Shown: positions 49,401 through 60,199 of the stretch, one piece after another
How the letters are laid out: every line of letters starts with the position of its first letter
Position numbering within the stretch: the stretch's first letter is position 1
Assembly: GCA_021234535.1 (NCBI GenBank)
Contig: CM037830.1
Location: 9,489,252-9,553,251 of the forward strand
Source of the DNA: Stichopus chloronotus
Lineage: Eukaryota; Echinodermata; Holothuroidea; Aspidochirotida; Stichopodidae
Direction of reading: 5' to 3'
Length of the DNA: 64,000 bases
The notes under the pieces: generated by a model
Database searches by the model: none
Told to the model about the DNA's origin: nothing
Seen by the model: the letters and a program-made list of their open reading frames with translations, nothing else
Position numbers and translations under genes: made by a program

Positions 49401-52400
49401 CATTCCAACAGAATGGAATGTTTACCTTTATATTAGAGACATAGTACATTTCTACGCAACATATCTTATATGTTTCAGTATTTCTGCAATTTCTGGTTAT
49501 AGCCAAACTGCATGGATTTAATTCAAATGTCAATACATCAGTTCAACTTGAGAAAGTAAAATTACAGCATATTGTTAACCGCAGATACTATGTGCTCAAG
49601 GTTTTCAGTATCTGACCTTTGGTGACCCTGATGACCTTTGAATGCAACCAAAAACAATAACGTTTGTCCCCTATGAGGACAAACTCACATACAAAGTATG
49701 AAGGCTATCCATCATTCCTCACTTGAGATATTGCGTGTGCAATGTTGTCAGCAATTTGACCTCTGGCAACCATAGATGAAATTTGACATCCACCAAAAAC
49801 AACAGGGTTCTTCCTCTCAATATAATAAATCTACATACTAAGTATATCTGGAGATATCACATGCACAAGGTTTTCAGTATTTGACCTCTGGTGACCCAGA
49901 TGATCTTTCACCTCCACCAAAAAAAAATAGGTTTCTTTCTTTCAATATTGCAAACCCACACACCTAGTATGAACAGTAACCATTATTCCTATATGGAGAT
50001 ATTTCATGTACTAGGTACTTAGTATTTGACCTTTCATGAACCCAGATGATCTTTGACCTCCACCAAAAACAAAAGGGTTATTCCTCTCAATATGGCAAAC
50101 CTACGTACCAAGTTTGCAGAGTATTAATCATTCTTAACTGGAGATAGTGTGTGTGCAAGCTAAGTGTCACGAAAACAGCAAAGAAGAGAATGTAAAGTCT
50201 TTATCACAACTACCTATTTTCCTGTTAAAGTCTTACAATCAGCTATCCTCCAGGTGAAGTCTTTATCACAACCACCTATCCTCCTGGAGAAGTCTTATCA
50301 CAACTACCAATCCTCCTGGTGAAGTCATTATCACAACTACCTATCCTCCTGGTGAAGTCTTTATCACAACCACCTATCCTCCTAGTGAAGTCTTTATCAC
50401 AACCACCTATCCTCCTGGTGAAGTCTTTATCACAACCACCTATCCTCCTGGTGAAGTCTTTATCACAACTACCTATCCTCCTAATGAAGTCTTTATCACA
50501 ACTACCTATCCTCCTGGAGAAGTCTTTATCACAACTACCTATCCTCCTGGTGAAATCTTTATCACAACTACCTATCCTGCTGGTGAAATCTTTATCACAA
50601 CTACCTATCCTCCTTGAGAAGTCTTTATCACAACTACCTATCCTCCTGGAGAAGTCTTTATCACAACTACCTATCCTCAGGCTGAAGCCTTTATCACAAC
50701 CACCTATCCACCTGGTGAAGTCGTATCACAACTCCTATCCTCCTGGTGAAGTCTTTATCACAACTACCTATTCTCCTGGTGAAGTCGTATCACAACTCCT
50801 ATCCTCCTGGTGAAGTCTTTATCACAACTACCTATCCTCCTGGTGAAGTCTTTATCACAACTACCTATCCTCCTGGAGAAGTCTTTATCACAACCACCTA
50901 TCCTCCTGGTGAAGTCTTTATCACAACTTCCTATCTCCCTCGTGAAGTCTTTATCACTACTACTTATCCTTGTACAAAATCACAAAACTGAACACAGCAT
51001 TCTGTCATATCACAAGCACAGAGATCCTAAAATGAAGAAATGTGCTGGACAAACTTACTGTAAACTGTGCTGATATCACCGTCATCAGAAGAGGATGGCC
51101 TTGAATGTTCTATCCATTGAAACATCTGCACTTCTCTCCTTAACTTCAATACATGAGCCTCAATCCCAAACTGGCCATCGGTTAATGGCTGACATTAAGT
51201 AGAAACAAAAATTGTGCTAAAAATCATTGTATTTTGTAACATCATTTTATTTCCTTACCAAAAGCAGTTGGATGTTTTCAAACCCTCTATAATGGAATAA
51301 ATATTAAGTTCAACAAAATGAGGAGATACTATTTAGGCTTCCATGATGATGAGAGTGACATGAGACAAAAATGAGACTGAATGGTTTAACAATGCCAAAG
51401 GCTAGTTTTCTTTGTATGAGATGTTGGTGAATTTAAAAGTCCTATTTCCCTTTAACAAAGACTGGAACAATAAACATGGAATTTCCATTTCCCTTTCTTT
51501 TCAGTACCTGGTTCTGGATTTAAATCTTCAACATTAGAAAGGGGATTTGAAGTGATGTTGCATGGGACAATCTATATACTATGTTTGAAATCACAAGGAA
51601 TTTTAGAGTTCTGCTGCTCTTAATTACTGGAAAATGATAAGTGTACTGCCAGCATCTTTAATAGTTGCAAACATCTTCACACAGGCACAATTATTTGTCT
51701 GTTTGCTATGCTAGATATTACCATCAGATATATTGCTCAATATCATTGCAAGTTCATGCACAAGTCTCACTTTAGTCGATCAAAAAATAACCCTCTTATC
51801 AAAGTGCAACATTTTCTGGTTCATATTTTATTTTGGAGTCGAGGAATACTGTCGTCCCCTGAGGAAATTTTACGATTTAAAAAAAAAGTTTGCTCATCTT
51901 AATTACTGGAAAATGCAAAGAGTATTGCCAGCATCTTTGAAAGGGGCAAACATCTTCATAATTGTACAATTATTTGTCTGTTTGCTATGCTGTGCTAAAT
52001 GACCAGCCAGATCAACTGCTACACTGTCATTGGAGTTCACATGCAAGTTTTATTTTGGTCAATCAAACAATTACGCTCATGTCCCAGTGCCATGTTTCAA
52101 GTTTACAAGTAAGGACCACACGAACCATTGGTCCTTAACATCTGTGAGAATTGAAGACATCTTGCAAATTTCTGGGTAAGTGCCTTAACGTCTGAAGATT
52201 TATAATCTCAAATTGGTGTGGGTAAATTCTGGTGACAATACCTGGTTGGTCTTTAATTTTCCAGTGATGTATACCAGTTTGTTGTTATTTTCTTGAAGTA
52301 TTGCATGTATTGACGGCACATCCACAATGTCCTTTAACTTGCCGTTCACCATTTGAGAGGAAACAACTACGGAAGTCTGATAGAGAAAGAAACAAAGTAA

Positions 52401-54736
52401 ATGATTCAAAACAATGAATATTTAACCTATTTATTAACTTGTTTGGATTGTTTGTGTACATGTACATATTTTTTGTAATTTCACTATGTCTTTTGTATGA
52501 TGTTGTACACAAGCATTTGGATGCAATCCTTTGTGGGTTTGATAAAGTTGATCTTACCTCATCTTACTAAAGATTTAACGAATGGTGTTGAAGTTACTCT
52601 TCTTTATGCTGGTCCCAGAGCAGAAAAGAAAGTCAAACTCCACTTTTGATGGAGCTAAGAACCATAATTGATTACTTTGATGAAAGAGCGAACAAACATG
52701 TTGAAGCTACAAGAGGGGGAGGGTGGGAATGGAGGTGTAGGTGGACAAATGCAAATATTTTACTTCAAAAAGATGTATCTGGGACACTGAGGATTCATGT
52801 GGCAACGAGTTCCCGATCAGTTGCATCCAATCAGTGCTGCACACCCCAGGGCACACTACATAAGTACAGCTGTTTGCACAGCCTCTGACAATGCTATTTC
52901 AATTATGGGATCACGATGGTTGAAAAGAAATTCACCCCCCAGTACGCAGTTAATCTTTCAAAATAAATATCACTGGTCAGGTTGATGGAGTGCTTATTGG
53001 TAACATTAAAGATAAAGTGAATGCATAGAATAACTTTTTCTCTCCACACGTATCTCTTTTGTACATCAAAATTATCACAATAATTTTCAGCACACTTCAG
53101 GTACAGGCCTTGAGTTTAAGATTTTCCAGGTGTGCTACAAATCACACTTCTCAAGAAATTAAGGAGTGCGGTGCTGCAGGGTGTGCTGTTTTAAAAAACT
53201 TTCCTAGATTGCCTGTGTTAGTATTTCTCTTCTAGGTGTGCCAAAGATCACACTTCTCACCAAAATTTGAGGCGAGTGATGGTGTGCAAACACCCTCGCA
53301 TGCCTCAGAATAAAAGGCCTGTAGGTAGTCAGTATTAGTTGAGATCATTTTCTGTGATATTGTTTCTTCTGATCATAGACATAGTTCCAAAGTGGATTTC
53401 GATATTACCACTAAATATGAAATGTATGTAACTTATTGATATACTGCGACTATTTACCTGTTTATCAATGTTACACAACCCAGAATACGAAGTGTAGTAT
53501 ATGTGCATTCTTTTCACTGTTTGTTTCGGGATACACAACTCTGAGGGGCCACATTCCCAATGATGCAGTTATCTGACCGGTATGAAAAAGATCAAGTTTC
53601 TACTTGAAATTTCCTAGAGCTACTCGTGGTGTTTTATGTTAACTTCATGGGCTGCTATCGATGATGCAGTATACTTGTTTAAGGTGGCTCTGCTTAATAG
53701 CAGTGCTGAAGTGACAGTCTGATCAACTTGTGTTACAAGCAACTTACTCTACCTGCAAATATAGAAGTCTCTCACAATATGTAACATAGATCTGGAATCC
53801 AAACTTTGACTGTCACATGAAGTCACTTCAATTCACATCTCACATAACACTTACACGATATCAGGGTACATGCCATCCAATGAGTACATTTGCATGAGTC
53901 AGGCTGGCTCATGTCTTCATCTCTAGTATCACTTAACCTTATGGTAGCCTTACAAATTACTGCACTGATAGCTTTACAACACATGCATACATTCAAAATA
54001 AGTCATACTGTACAAACTGTACCACAAACACAAGATACACATGGAGAATGGGAAGGGGGGTGGGATACCTTCAATGTGTAATGAATCATATAGCATCTAT
54101 ATGGCATAATTGTTGCTGAACGTAGAATTCGTAATTTGCAGACATCACTTCACCACCACAGACAGAGAAAATGAGTGGTGGACAATCTACTGTGGCAATT
54201 CTCTACTATGATCTGATTCATATCCACATTAAAACTTAAGTAATCCTATCACATTACGTGAAATGCTGGTTCAAGAAACACTTCCGCTCCCCTCTAATTT
54301 CCATCGAACAAGATTATTCAGTTGCTGCCAGTTACATTTCCTCAATAACAACTTTGATTGTTCAATCACAACTTTGATTCAATAACAACTTTGATAATAA
54401 CTTCAAAAACAACTTTGATTGTCTCACAATCAAATTGCAAGTACTGAAACACTGTACTGATTAGTTCACACAAAAACTAGCACAAGTGTCAGCTGCCACA
54501 TGACACATTTTGACAGAAGTTTAAATCAATTACTAAACTGATTCAGCCTCCAAGACGCTCACCTCATTCAGAAACAGTACAAAGGCTGCGACGAAGATGA
54601 GGCCAAGTCCTGTCATGGTTCCAGCGAATGTGTTACTCAAGTTGTGAAGGAACTGGATGTTTTTCATTGCAGTGCTATTACTGGTCTGTTTGTCACAATC
54701 ACGTCCTCCTCCTGCCATGCTGGTGTCTCTTTTCAT
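40468..54736 (-). CDS. TMEM43: TMEM43 (LUMA), nine coding exons, 404 aa
   Basis: In transcript order the exons are 54736-54563, 52376-52242, 51188-51059, 49087-49018, 46770-46581, 46304-46227, 43637-43539, 41271-41154 and 40688-40468. All have GT-AG borders and joining phases. The product is 404 aa (human about 400). It has one membrane segment near residues 40-56 (FVAAFVLFLNE), a long lumenal domain with LKLRREVQMFQWIE, EWRSE, FVATHAYVGSYYI, GWYYQK and ISGSDDSVLGPA, then three membrane segments (about 308-325, 349-370, 371-392) and a DRKK tail. TMEM43 is an inner-nuclear-membrane/ER protein that binds lamins and emerin; human S358L causes arrhythmogenic cardiomyopathy. The serine of HFLASLF (Ser354 here) falls at that place. 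The ATG directly follows an acceptor, so a 5' exon lies upstream. About 14 residues of the human protein have no counterpart between exons 7 and 8. Confidence 0.94.
41396..41434 (-). other. candidate 39-nt TMEM43 micro-exon
   Basis: The gap between TMEM43 exons 43637-43539 and 41271-41154 should encode about 14 residues ending near a conserved Gly. On the - strand this 39-nt stretch is preceded by CACTTAAG, followed by GTGTAT, preserves phase 0 and reads PVHIGQVKAPTRS. It has H.G in a position comparable to HHG of the human protein. The donor is weak and the match is short, so this may be chance. Confidence 0.28.
42370..42560 (+). pseudogene. LINE fragment, endonuclease-RT linker region
   Basis: The + strand reads FTDTVTAYINFCQSIC, then in a shifted frame VTTKDSHPIFKQ and NKGIKS, separated by stops. 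This word order (TDxVxxYINFC...VTTK...GIKS) is typical of the stretch between endonuclease and reverse transcriptase in non-LTR elements. It is decayed and short, and lies in a TMEM43 intron opposite to the gene. Confidence 0.5.
42700..43210 (+). pseudogene. decayed hAT transposase C-terminus
   Basis: The pieces, spread over frames with stops, are LLLDPLCKSLNFLDEEQGNAV, LDQYLNLPV, SVPQKRIF.TAENIVN and MFTFLLFLSENW. They match, in order, the LDPRFKSLxFLxEEE segment and the C-terminal dimerisation region (YL..P....SVPSERIFSTAGNIVN...FLxxN) of hAT transposases. The serine of the usual SERIF is replaced and there are several stop codons. The N-terminal BED finger and most of the catalytic domain are missing or unrecognisable. 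It lies in a TMEM43 intron, antisense to that gene. Confidence 0.75.
44456..44807. repeat. 176-bp perfect-length tandem duplication in TMEM43 intron
   Basis: Copies 44456-44631 and 44632-44807 are both 176 bp without indels. I count eight differences, all of them transitions. Both copies begin AGTCTGAAATACCTGCC and end GCAAATTTGCAAT. The duplication is recent relative to the other repeats here. Confidence 0.92.
47095..47661 (-). pseudogene. retrotransposon gag fragment (DUF1759-like, BEL/Pao type)
   Basis: The - strand encodes a charged coiled coil (KAERLFEAMEEVHADLAGLL, EQAESWMLECR, EEALKKLKEEIE). After a frame break at about 47250 it reads LELPKAEISPYNGDPRTFLSF and RLIYLIQLTTGKTRSSI. The LPKxExxxxxGDPxxxxxF...RLxYLxQxTxGKA pattern is the DUF1759 gag region of BEL/Pao LTR elements. 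It stops abruptly at about 47095 with no protease, RT or LTR nearby. It lies in the TMEM43 intron between exons 5 and 4, in the same orientation as the gene. Confidence 0.75.
48242..48269. repeat. CA dinucleotide microsatellite
   Basis: A run of CA dinucleotides with one TA interruption, in an intron of TMEM43. Confidence 0.9.
49580..50160 (+). repeat. tandem array, four units of about 130-146 bp
   Basis: Units start near 49591, 49732, 49861 and 50007. Shared blocks, in order, are CAAGGTTTTCAGTATTTGACC, GGTGACCCAGATGATCTTT, CACCAAAAACAA.AGGGTT, TCTCAATAT..CAAACC, CATAC..AGTATGA and GGAGATAT. Single members of the same family lie at about 46930-47050 and 48050-48235. It sits in the TMEM43 intron directly next to the 33-bp minisatellite. 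Confidence 0.85.
50192..50970 (+). repeat. 33-bp minisatellite, about 23 copies
   Basis: The unit is built of GAAGTCTTTATCACAAC, then (T/C)ACCTATCCTCC and TGGT. Most units are 33 bp; two near 50722 and 50785 are shortened to about 30 bp. Because 33 is a multiple of three, an open frame of 164 codons (50319-50813) runs through the array, with an 11-residue repeat KSLSQLPILLV. It lies in the TMEM43 intron antisense to the gene, and I see no sign that it is expressed. Confidence 0.95.
51619..52115 (+). repeat. direct duplication, period about 279 bp
   Basis: CTTAATTACTGGAAAATG occurs at 51619 and 51898. Both copies are followed by TGCCAGCATCTTT, GCAAACATCTTC, ACAATTATTTGTCTG and TTTGCTATGCT, then TCATGCA.GT/TCACATGCAAGTTT and a CAATCAAA.AATTA block. 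It is in the TMEM43 intron between exons 3 and 2. Confidence 0.85.
53128..53265. repeat. short direct repeat, AGGTGTGC..ATCACACTTCTCA
   Basis: AGGTGTGC followed by ATCACACTTCTCA occurs at about 53130 and 53236, each followed by AAATT and GAG(T/G)G. The copies are about 106 bp apart. No coding content. Confidence 0.6.
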
Positions 54737-55529
54737 CTAAGAGATAAGACAGTAAACACATGTGCATCCAAGCAAATTGTCTTTTGACACACAAATGGTA
54801 TGTTCCTACAATCTTCTATCAAATTGCTAGAATTTACAAATTGTTAGAATTAGAAATGTTAAACTTTGTGGACATCTTCTGGTACAGAACTGACAGTATT
54901 ACTGTAGCTTCAGTGGTCATGTATCTATCCCTACAGGTACAGAAAATGTGAGAACTTATAGCTTTATGGACATAGGTTTGGTATGGACAGAGGTATGGAC
55001 AGAGGTACATATGGTTTTGGTAAAAAGTGTCTGATCACAGATTTGCCATAAAACATTTTGATTAGTTAAGCTATCATTATTAATTCAGTTGTTGTGTTCA
55101 GACGTTCAGAATCTCTCAGTTTGACAATCAACATATGAGTAATACTGAACAGGTGCTCAATTGCATGACCAAGATCACACAGTGCAAAGGATATATAAGT
55201 TGAAAAGAAAATGCTCCCTACAGAGATGAAATTCTCACTACTCACTAAGCGTCCTCAATGGATTGGGCTTCCGTTTACTGACATTTAAATTCTATTCCGA
55301 GATTGTACCTGTGGCTTAACATGACATACAAATACTTTGAATGCACAAAAAACTAGCATGAACCCTCATCTACACGTGAGCATACAGTATGTACTGTAAG
55401 CTTGCACAAAAGTTTGTTCAAAGAGGTAAAATCAAAGTTTGGGTGGATGGAAATTACACCTTGCCACTTGTTTGTCTTGACAAGAATATGATGACATAAG
55501 GAGAGTTTATATCATAAATCTGTGACTAA

Positions 55530-55860
55530 TTGTGCTTGCTGATCATTTTCATACACACTTGTTTATAGCACTTTGTGACTGCTGAAAGGTCATATTGTCG
55601 TCTTTTGTACTATTACACTGTTACCAGTAAATTCTGTGAGCACTGCTGTTGACTATCACCCATGTTTGCAACACTATCCAAGTGTGTTTATGATCATGCT
55701 TGCTGACCCTTTTACGTATACCAGTAAACACTTTTTGACTGCTGAAAGGTTCATAATGTTATTTTTTTCATTACTATAAGACTACCAGTAACTTTTATTG
55801 CTCCGTTTGACTGTCGCACATGTTTACTGCACTTATGTGATAATGTATTGCACTGTGCTT
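55530..55860. repeat. diverged direct duplication, period about 164 bp
   Basis: TGCTTGCTGA, ACTGCTGAAAGGT, ACCAGTAA and GACT(A/G)TC.C.CATGTTT recur in order in two copies starting near 55532 and 55696. Confidence 0.7.
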
Positions 55861-56801
55861 TTCTCTTGAGGAAAAAACTTTTAAAAAAGCATTCAATTCA
55901 CACTTTAAATGAGAGAAGTAACGGTGAACACAGTCTCACTTTAATATCATGGGCAAACAAGGAATGAAATTGCCAATATTCGTGTGATTGCTGTAATGCT
56001 TTCAAACAAACTTCAATTCCCTGCAATCTTCATTTGTGAACCTGACACAATGACAAAACACTGGCCAAAGCTCCTGAAAAGGGTTGTCATAAAAGAGCTC
56101 ATTAGCCTAATAGGCTAAAGTGTAGAAGCTTAATGCATGTAATTTACTGCATTGTTCTTTGCAAATTACTAAATGTTTACACTAAAGACTTAAAAAATTT
56201 ACATTTAGATTGCATACTGTACAGTACGCTGCACAACAGAGCCCAACATACTGTATATATTTCCCGTGACTCTGAAGCAATAGCAGACTGAAATGTTGAT
56301 CATTTGAGAGTGTTTGAACTTAATAATGAGCAACATATTGAGATCCGATATGAAAACTAACAATCTGAGAGAAAATATTTGCAGATCAGTGTGATTGTTA
56401 AACTGTATTTAACTATACTTGCCATAACTAGCTACCGTATGGAACAGTGCTGTAGCTTAGGGTGTTGCTGCACTAGCCCTATGACTTGACAGATTTTGGT
56501 ACAATTACAGAATGCCCTGGCCTTAAGAAGGTCTTTAATCCAAGTGGAATTAGGGTCATGTGAGGGTTAGAACTAACATCAGCAAACACAATTAGACATA
56601 CACATTATGTAGCGGATGCAAACCAACTTTTACAACTCAGACTTCACTGAAAACTTCCCTCCAAAGTTGTATTTACACTTATTCTCCAGCAGCAAGAACA
56701 ATCCTTCATGGTGACTTCTAACTCAAAATATTTGCCAAAGCACTATTAGCACTGCCTTTCAAGAATACTGAACATGTAAGTCCCAATTCATTCATAACCT
56801 T

Positions 56802-56818
56802 GGGGGGGGGGGGGGGGG
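56802..56818 (+). repeat. 17-G homopolymer tract
   Basis: Seventeen consecutive G followed by AAGGAGGGG. It is one of six long G runs in the window. Confidence 0.9.
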
Positions 56819-57244
56819 AAGGAGGGGAACTAGGTTGGGTTTGACTGCGACTCCATTGAAGGAGAGGGACAATGTCAAATGTGCTGCGTATTCAGTATAT
56901 AATTACCGCAAGACTGCACATATTGGTTGACTCTAAGGTCCACACGATAATTTTAGCTGCACAAAATTAAGTCATGCACAAAAGTAGTCTGGGCCTGCAG
57001 TCAACTGCTTTAACATTCTTGTGCATCTTCTCACTTACAGTATCATGTCGGGCTGGGGTGAGTGGAAGGAGGTTGATTTCTCTTCTTTTTCTTTTTTTTT
57101 TATCACTATTTTTTATTTTCCTTATTTACAGGGAGTGTACAGTATGTTGTCTGTCTCTTGGGGGTTTGTGTACTTGTTTTGCATTACTTACAGTCATATT
57201 TGTGTATATAACTTAGCTCTTTTGTTTCTTTCTATATCTATACC

Positions 57245-57643
57245 ACACGACTTATTCCTTCCATGAAGGGTTTATCATATCAAGAAAGGTTGCGTAAATT
57301 GAATCTACCTACTCTTAGATACAGGAGGCTTAGGGGAGATATGATTGAGGTTTTTAAAATTGTTCGTGGTATTTACGATAGTAATGTTACTTTTACTATG
57401 CTGAATTTCAGTACTAGAAGGGATATTTCAAGAGGTCATTGTTTTAAACTTACAAAACAACATTGTCAATCAGATATAAAGAAATTTGCTTTTAGAAATA
57501 GAGTAGTCGACTTTTGGAATAATCTACCAGCTAAAGTTGTGGAAGCTGAATCTGTGGCTACTTTCGAAAGAAGACTTGATAAATTTTGGGATAATTTAGA
57601 TATGAAATTTGATTTTGAAGCTGACTACTCTCCTTATATATGA
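57245..57643 (+). pseudogene. 5'-truncated jockey/CR1-like LINE, ORF2 C-terminus still open
   Basis: The frame reads RLIPSMKGLSYQERLRKLNL, LRYRRLRGDMIEVFKIVRGIYD, FAFRNRVVDFWNNLPAKVV and FERRLDKFWDN, with a TGA after ADYSPYI. This is the well-known C-terminal end of jockey/CR1-type reverse-transcriptase proteins. The frame is open to the stop but lacks the endonuclease and RT, and the LINE sequence begins abruptly near 57245, as expected for 5' truncation. About 55 bp past the stop is a small hairpin, AGGCTTGTAAAGCCT (57696-57710), of the kind found near the 3' ends of such elements. The 3' terminus may be near the ATAAATA at about 57780. It is the best preserved transposon protein here. Confidence 0.88.
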
Positions 57644-58487
57644 AGGTTTGTTGATGTTTAGTTGTTACAGTGTTCTTATGTGGATGCGGATATAGAGGCT
57701 TGTAAAGCCTGCGTTCGTATTTTATCATATATACATGAAGTGATAAATGTGACACTACCTGTACTCCTATAGCCTATGTAAATAAATACTAGGCCTAACC
57801 GTCTTACAGCATGTCACTGGTAATGTTAATGTTGCCAATATTCGTACGCTACGCTACTCCACAATGATACCTTGATAACACTCAAATGAACTAGCCTGGC
57901 CTGTTTCAGCAGATTGTGCAGCCTACACATCTCTAGGCTAGCATGGCTATGTTTGGTCGGTTCAGTTGGCACATGCAGACCATAGCACAACTTGGAACAA
58001 CAATGAAGTTGGTTCCACTAGTCTTATATATAGCGGACTAGTACTAATTGAGGCTTCAGTAGGCATAGATAGTCGTGTACACAGGCATGGGCCTCTACTA
58101 ACTATAGCCTAGGCCTAACTTTGGCCTAACTTTGAATTGATCGGGCCTATCCTAGGCCTCTAGCACACCCAGTCAGTGTCGAGTGATTCTCACTCTTACC
58201 CTAGATTAAATTACATGGTGCCTACTTTCGTTCTTAGCATAGTGCAGTACGCAGCGAGTTGTAAGTCCAGTGCACTCTCTTTAGTGTCTAGTTGATTTTC
58301 ATTCAAAATTATCAGTTGCAGTATGTCTCGGTTTCCCTTTACTTAGTTCAGCTACATCAAGCCTCTACTACAGTACGTGTGTCACTGCACTACAACTTTT
58401 GCTATGAATGACTTTGTGCATCTTACACGTAATCTAAACATCATGACAGGACCGTAAGCATATGATTGGGCTACCTGTTTCGGAGTA

Positions 58488-58697
58488 TTGCCACCTTTCT
58501 ACGTTGCGCTTTCTGCATTCCTATTGGTTAAGAGTACAATAATAAGTATTTCAACAGTTTCAATGGGTGTCCCGATTAAGCTAAACCAGGTGGGTGCAAG
58601 GAAACTAGGGCGTGACATGGCCGCAACCGCAGATAGACCCACAGCCCAAAGTATCCACCAACAAATGCATAAACGTTATGGCACCATGATTAGGTAA
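58488..58697 (+). other. short open frame of unclear status, possible exon
   Basis: A 69-codon + strand frame contains MGVPIKLNQ and ADRPTAQSIHQQMHKRYG. It lies in a locally GC-richer patch, has donor-like CAG/GTGGGT at about 58590 and AG/GTAACA at about 58695, and sits upstream of TMEM43 in the opposite direction. I do not recognise the protein. It could be the first exon of a divergent gene or chance. Confidence 0.2.
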
Positions 58698-58794
58698 CAT
58701 GATCATGTAATATATTTTAAGCATTAATGTTTGAACCTGAAATCCACCGAAATGAATGTAATAATTTAAATCATAAATTTCTAGCAACTTGACT

Positions 58795-59075
58795 AAACAA
58801 AGTAATAATGTGATGAAACAATTTCTAATTTAATTAAACAAATTAATGATTTGATTAAAGAAAGATTAATTTGACTAATCAAATTAATAATATGATTAAT
58901 CAAGTTAATGATTTGATTAATCAAATTAATAAATAACTTCCTAAAAGTAACAATTTGATTGATTAATGAAGTTAGTTTACTTGATTAATCAAATTAATGA
59001 TTTGATTAAACAAATTAATGATTTTATTAAAACAATTAGTAGGCTAATCTGATTAAGCAAATTAAAAAAAAATAG
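58795..59075. repeat. AT-rich palindromic array, TTGATTAATCAA core
   Basis: The words AATTAATGATTTGATTAA, TTGATTAATCAAATTAAT and CAAATTAATAA alternate about a dozen times. The core TTGATTAATCAA is a perfect palindrome, so the array can fold on itself in many ways. No protein is encoded. Confidence 0.85.
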
Positions 59076-60190
59076 CATCGCCTTAATGGGCTTTCGTATT
59101 TACTTTCAAGAATTAAGTATTTTTCCAGATTAAAAGAAGTATACAAAATACACTTTCAAAAGTGTAAAAAATAATGTTTATGTATCAATACGGAATATTG
59201 TCAAACTTGTACAACTAAGTGAAAGTGATAGTTATTTCAGTATTGTACAGAATGTTGAATAAAGTTGTTATCCCGTGAAATTAAACTAATTAGCCAAAAT
59301 AAGTTTAAAAAATCCTCTAAGAAAAAAAAAGAAACGATATGCCTTGTTTATGCCCTGTAGAAGTTACTATGGGCCGAGCACACAAGCATGCAGACCGCCG
59401 ATGCTACACGTATGGGGAAAAAATGAGCACCTTCTAATGTAACTGACCTGCTATTTTTTTTTCCTTTACGGGGCCGTAATCTGCATAAGCAGTGTCCAAA
59501 GTCTCTAGATCGGACCCCTACCAGTGTCAACGGTGTTATCATCTTTATTAAAGCAGGATGTACTGTTTTTCCTGCAATGTCAAAGGCGCACCAAAACACT
59601 GGCTATATTTTGTATAGTTGTAAAAAGCTGTACAAACTACCTTAGCATGGCCTATTTGTCCAAAAGAAGCCTAATTTCCTGAACCAATGCGTTTTTGTTT
59701 TGGGGCCTTTACACGGAAAAGCCGCACATTTACTCTAGGGCCTGGTTGTTCTGCTAACTTTCACAAACATTTTCCCAAAGCTTCATTCAAAGATTTGTTT
59801 CCTATACAAGTTACTCACTATTAAAATTCAGAGAAGGGTACTGCCCCCCTCCTTTTTTTTCCTTTTTTTTTTTGAGGTTGGTTTCCGTGTTTGTTGGTTC
59901 TCAACCAAAAAAATGTAATTAGACAATACAATTAAGGAAAGAAAGGGTAAAAGTGCTGCCATTTTTGTCTGGGTTGGATGAAAACCAACTGGAGTAAGTC
60001 GAGGAGTGATGTCACATAATCACTGATAGCAATAAGAATTACTCATCATTGGCATTTAGGCGATACGAAAGAAAGTTCACAATGGATCATTCATTCTTAA
60101 GCTATGAAGGTTACAACTGGGTTTTGAGCGTAAATGATTTTCAACTTTTATGATAAATTTATGACAAATTTCTTTGATAACAGCTAATGG
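59076..60190. other. gene-free stretch
   Basis: No exon, RNA gene or transposon protein is recognised. Several T and A runs are present (59453-59463, 59855-59873). Confidence 0.45.
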
Positions 60191-60199
60191 CAAGTCTAG

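Larger units (their letters stand above)
54737..57240. other. upstream region / first intron of TMEM43
   Basis: The first coding exon of TMEM43 begins at an acceptor, so this stretch is probably its first intron. No exon is recognised in it. It contains the 55530-55860 duplication and the 17-G run at 56802-56818. Confidence 0.5.

Noticed and set aside
50319..50813. 164-codon open frame with an 11-residue repeat
   Set aside because: It is produced by a 33-bp minisatellite whose unit is a multiple of three. It has no start context, no splice sites and no homology, and lies antisense in a TMEM43 intron.
58560..58592. Start of an SmD3-like protein (MGVPIKL)
   Set aside because: Only six residues agree, the sequence then diverges at once, and no continuing exon was found.
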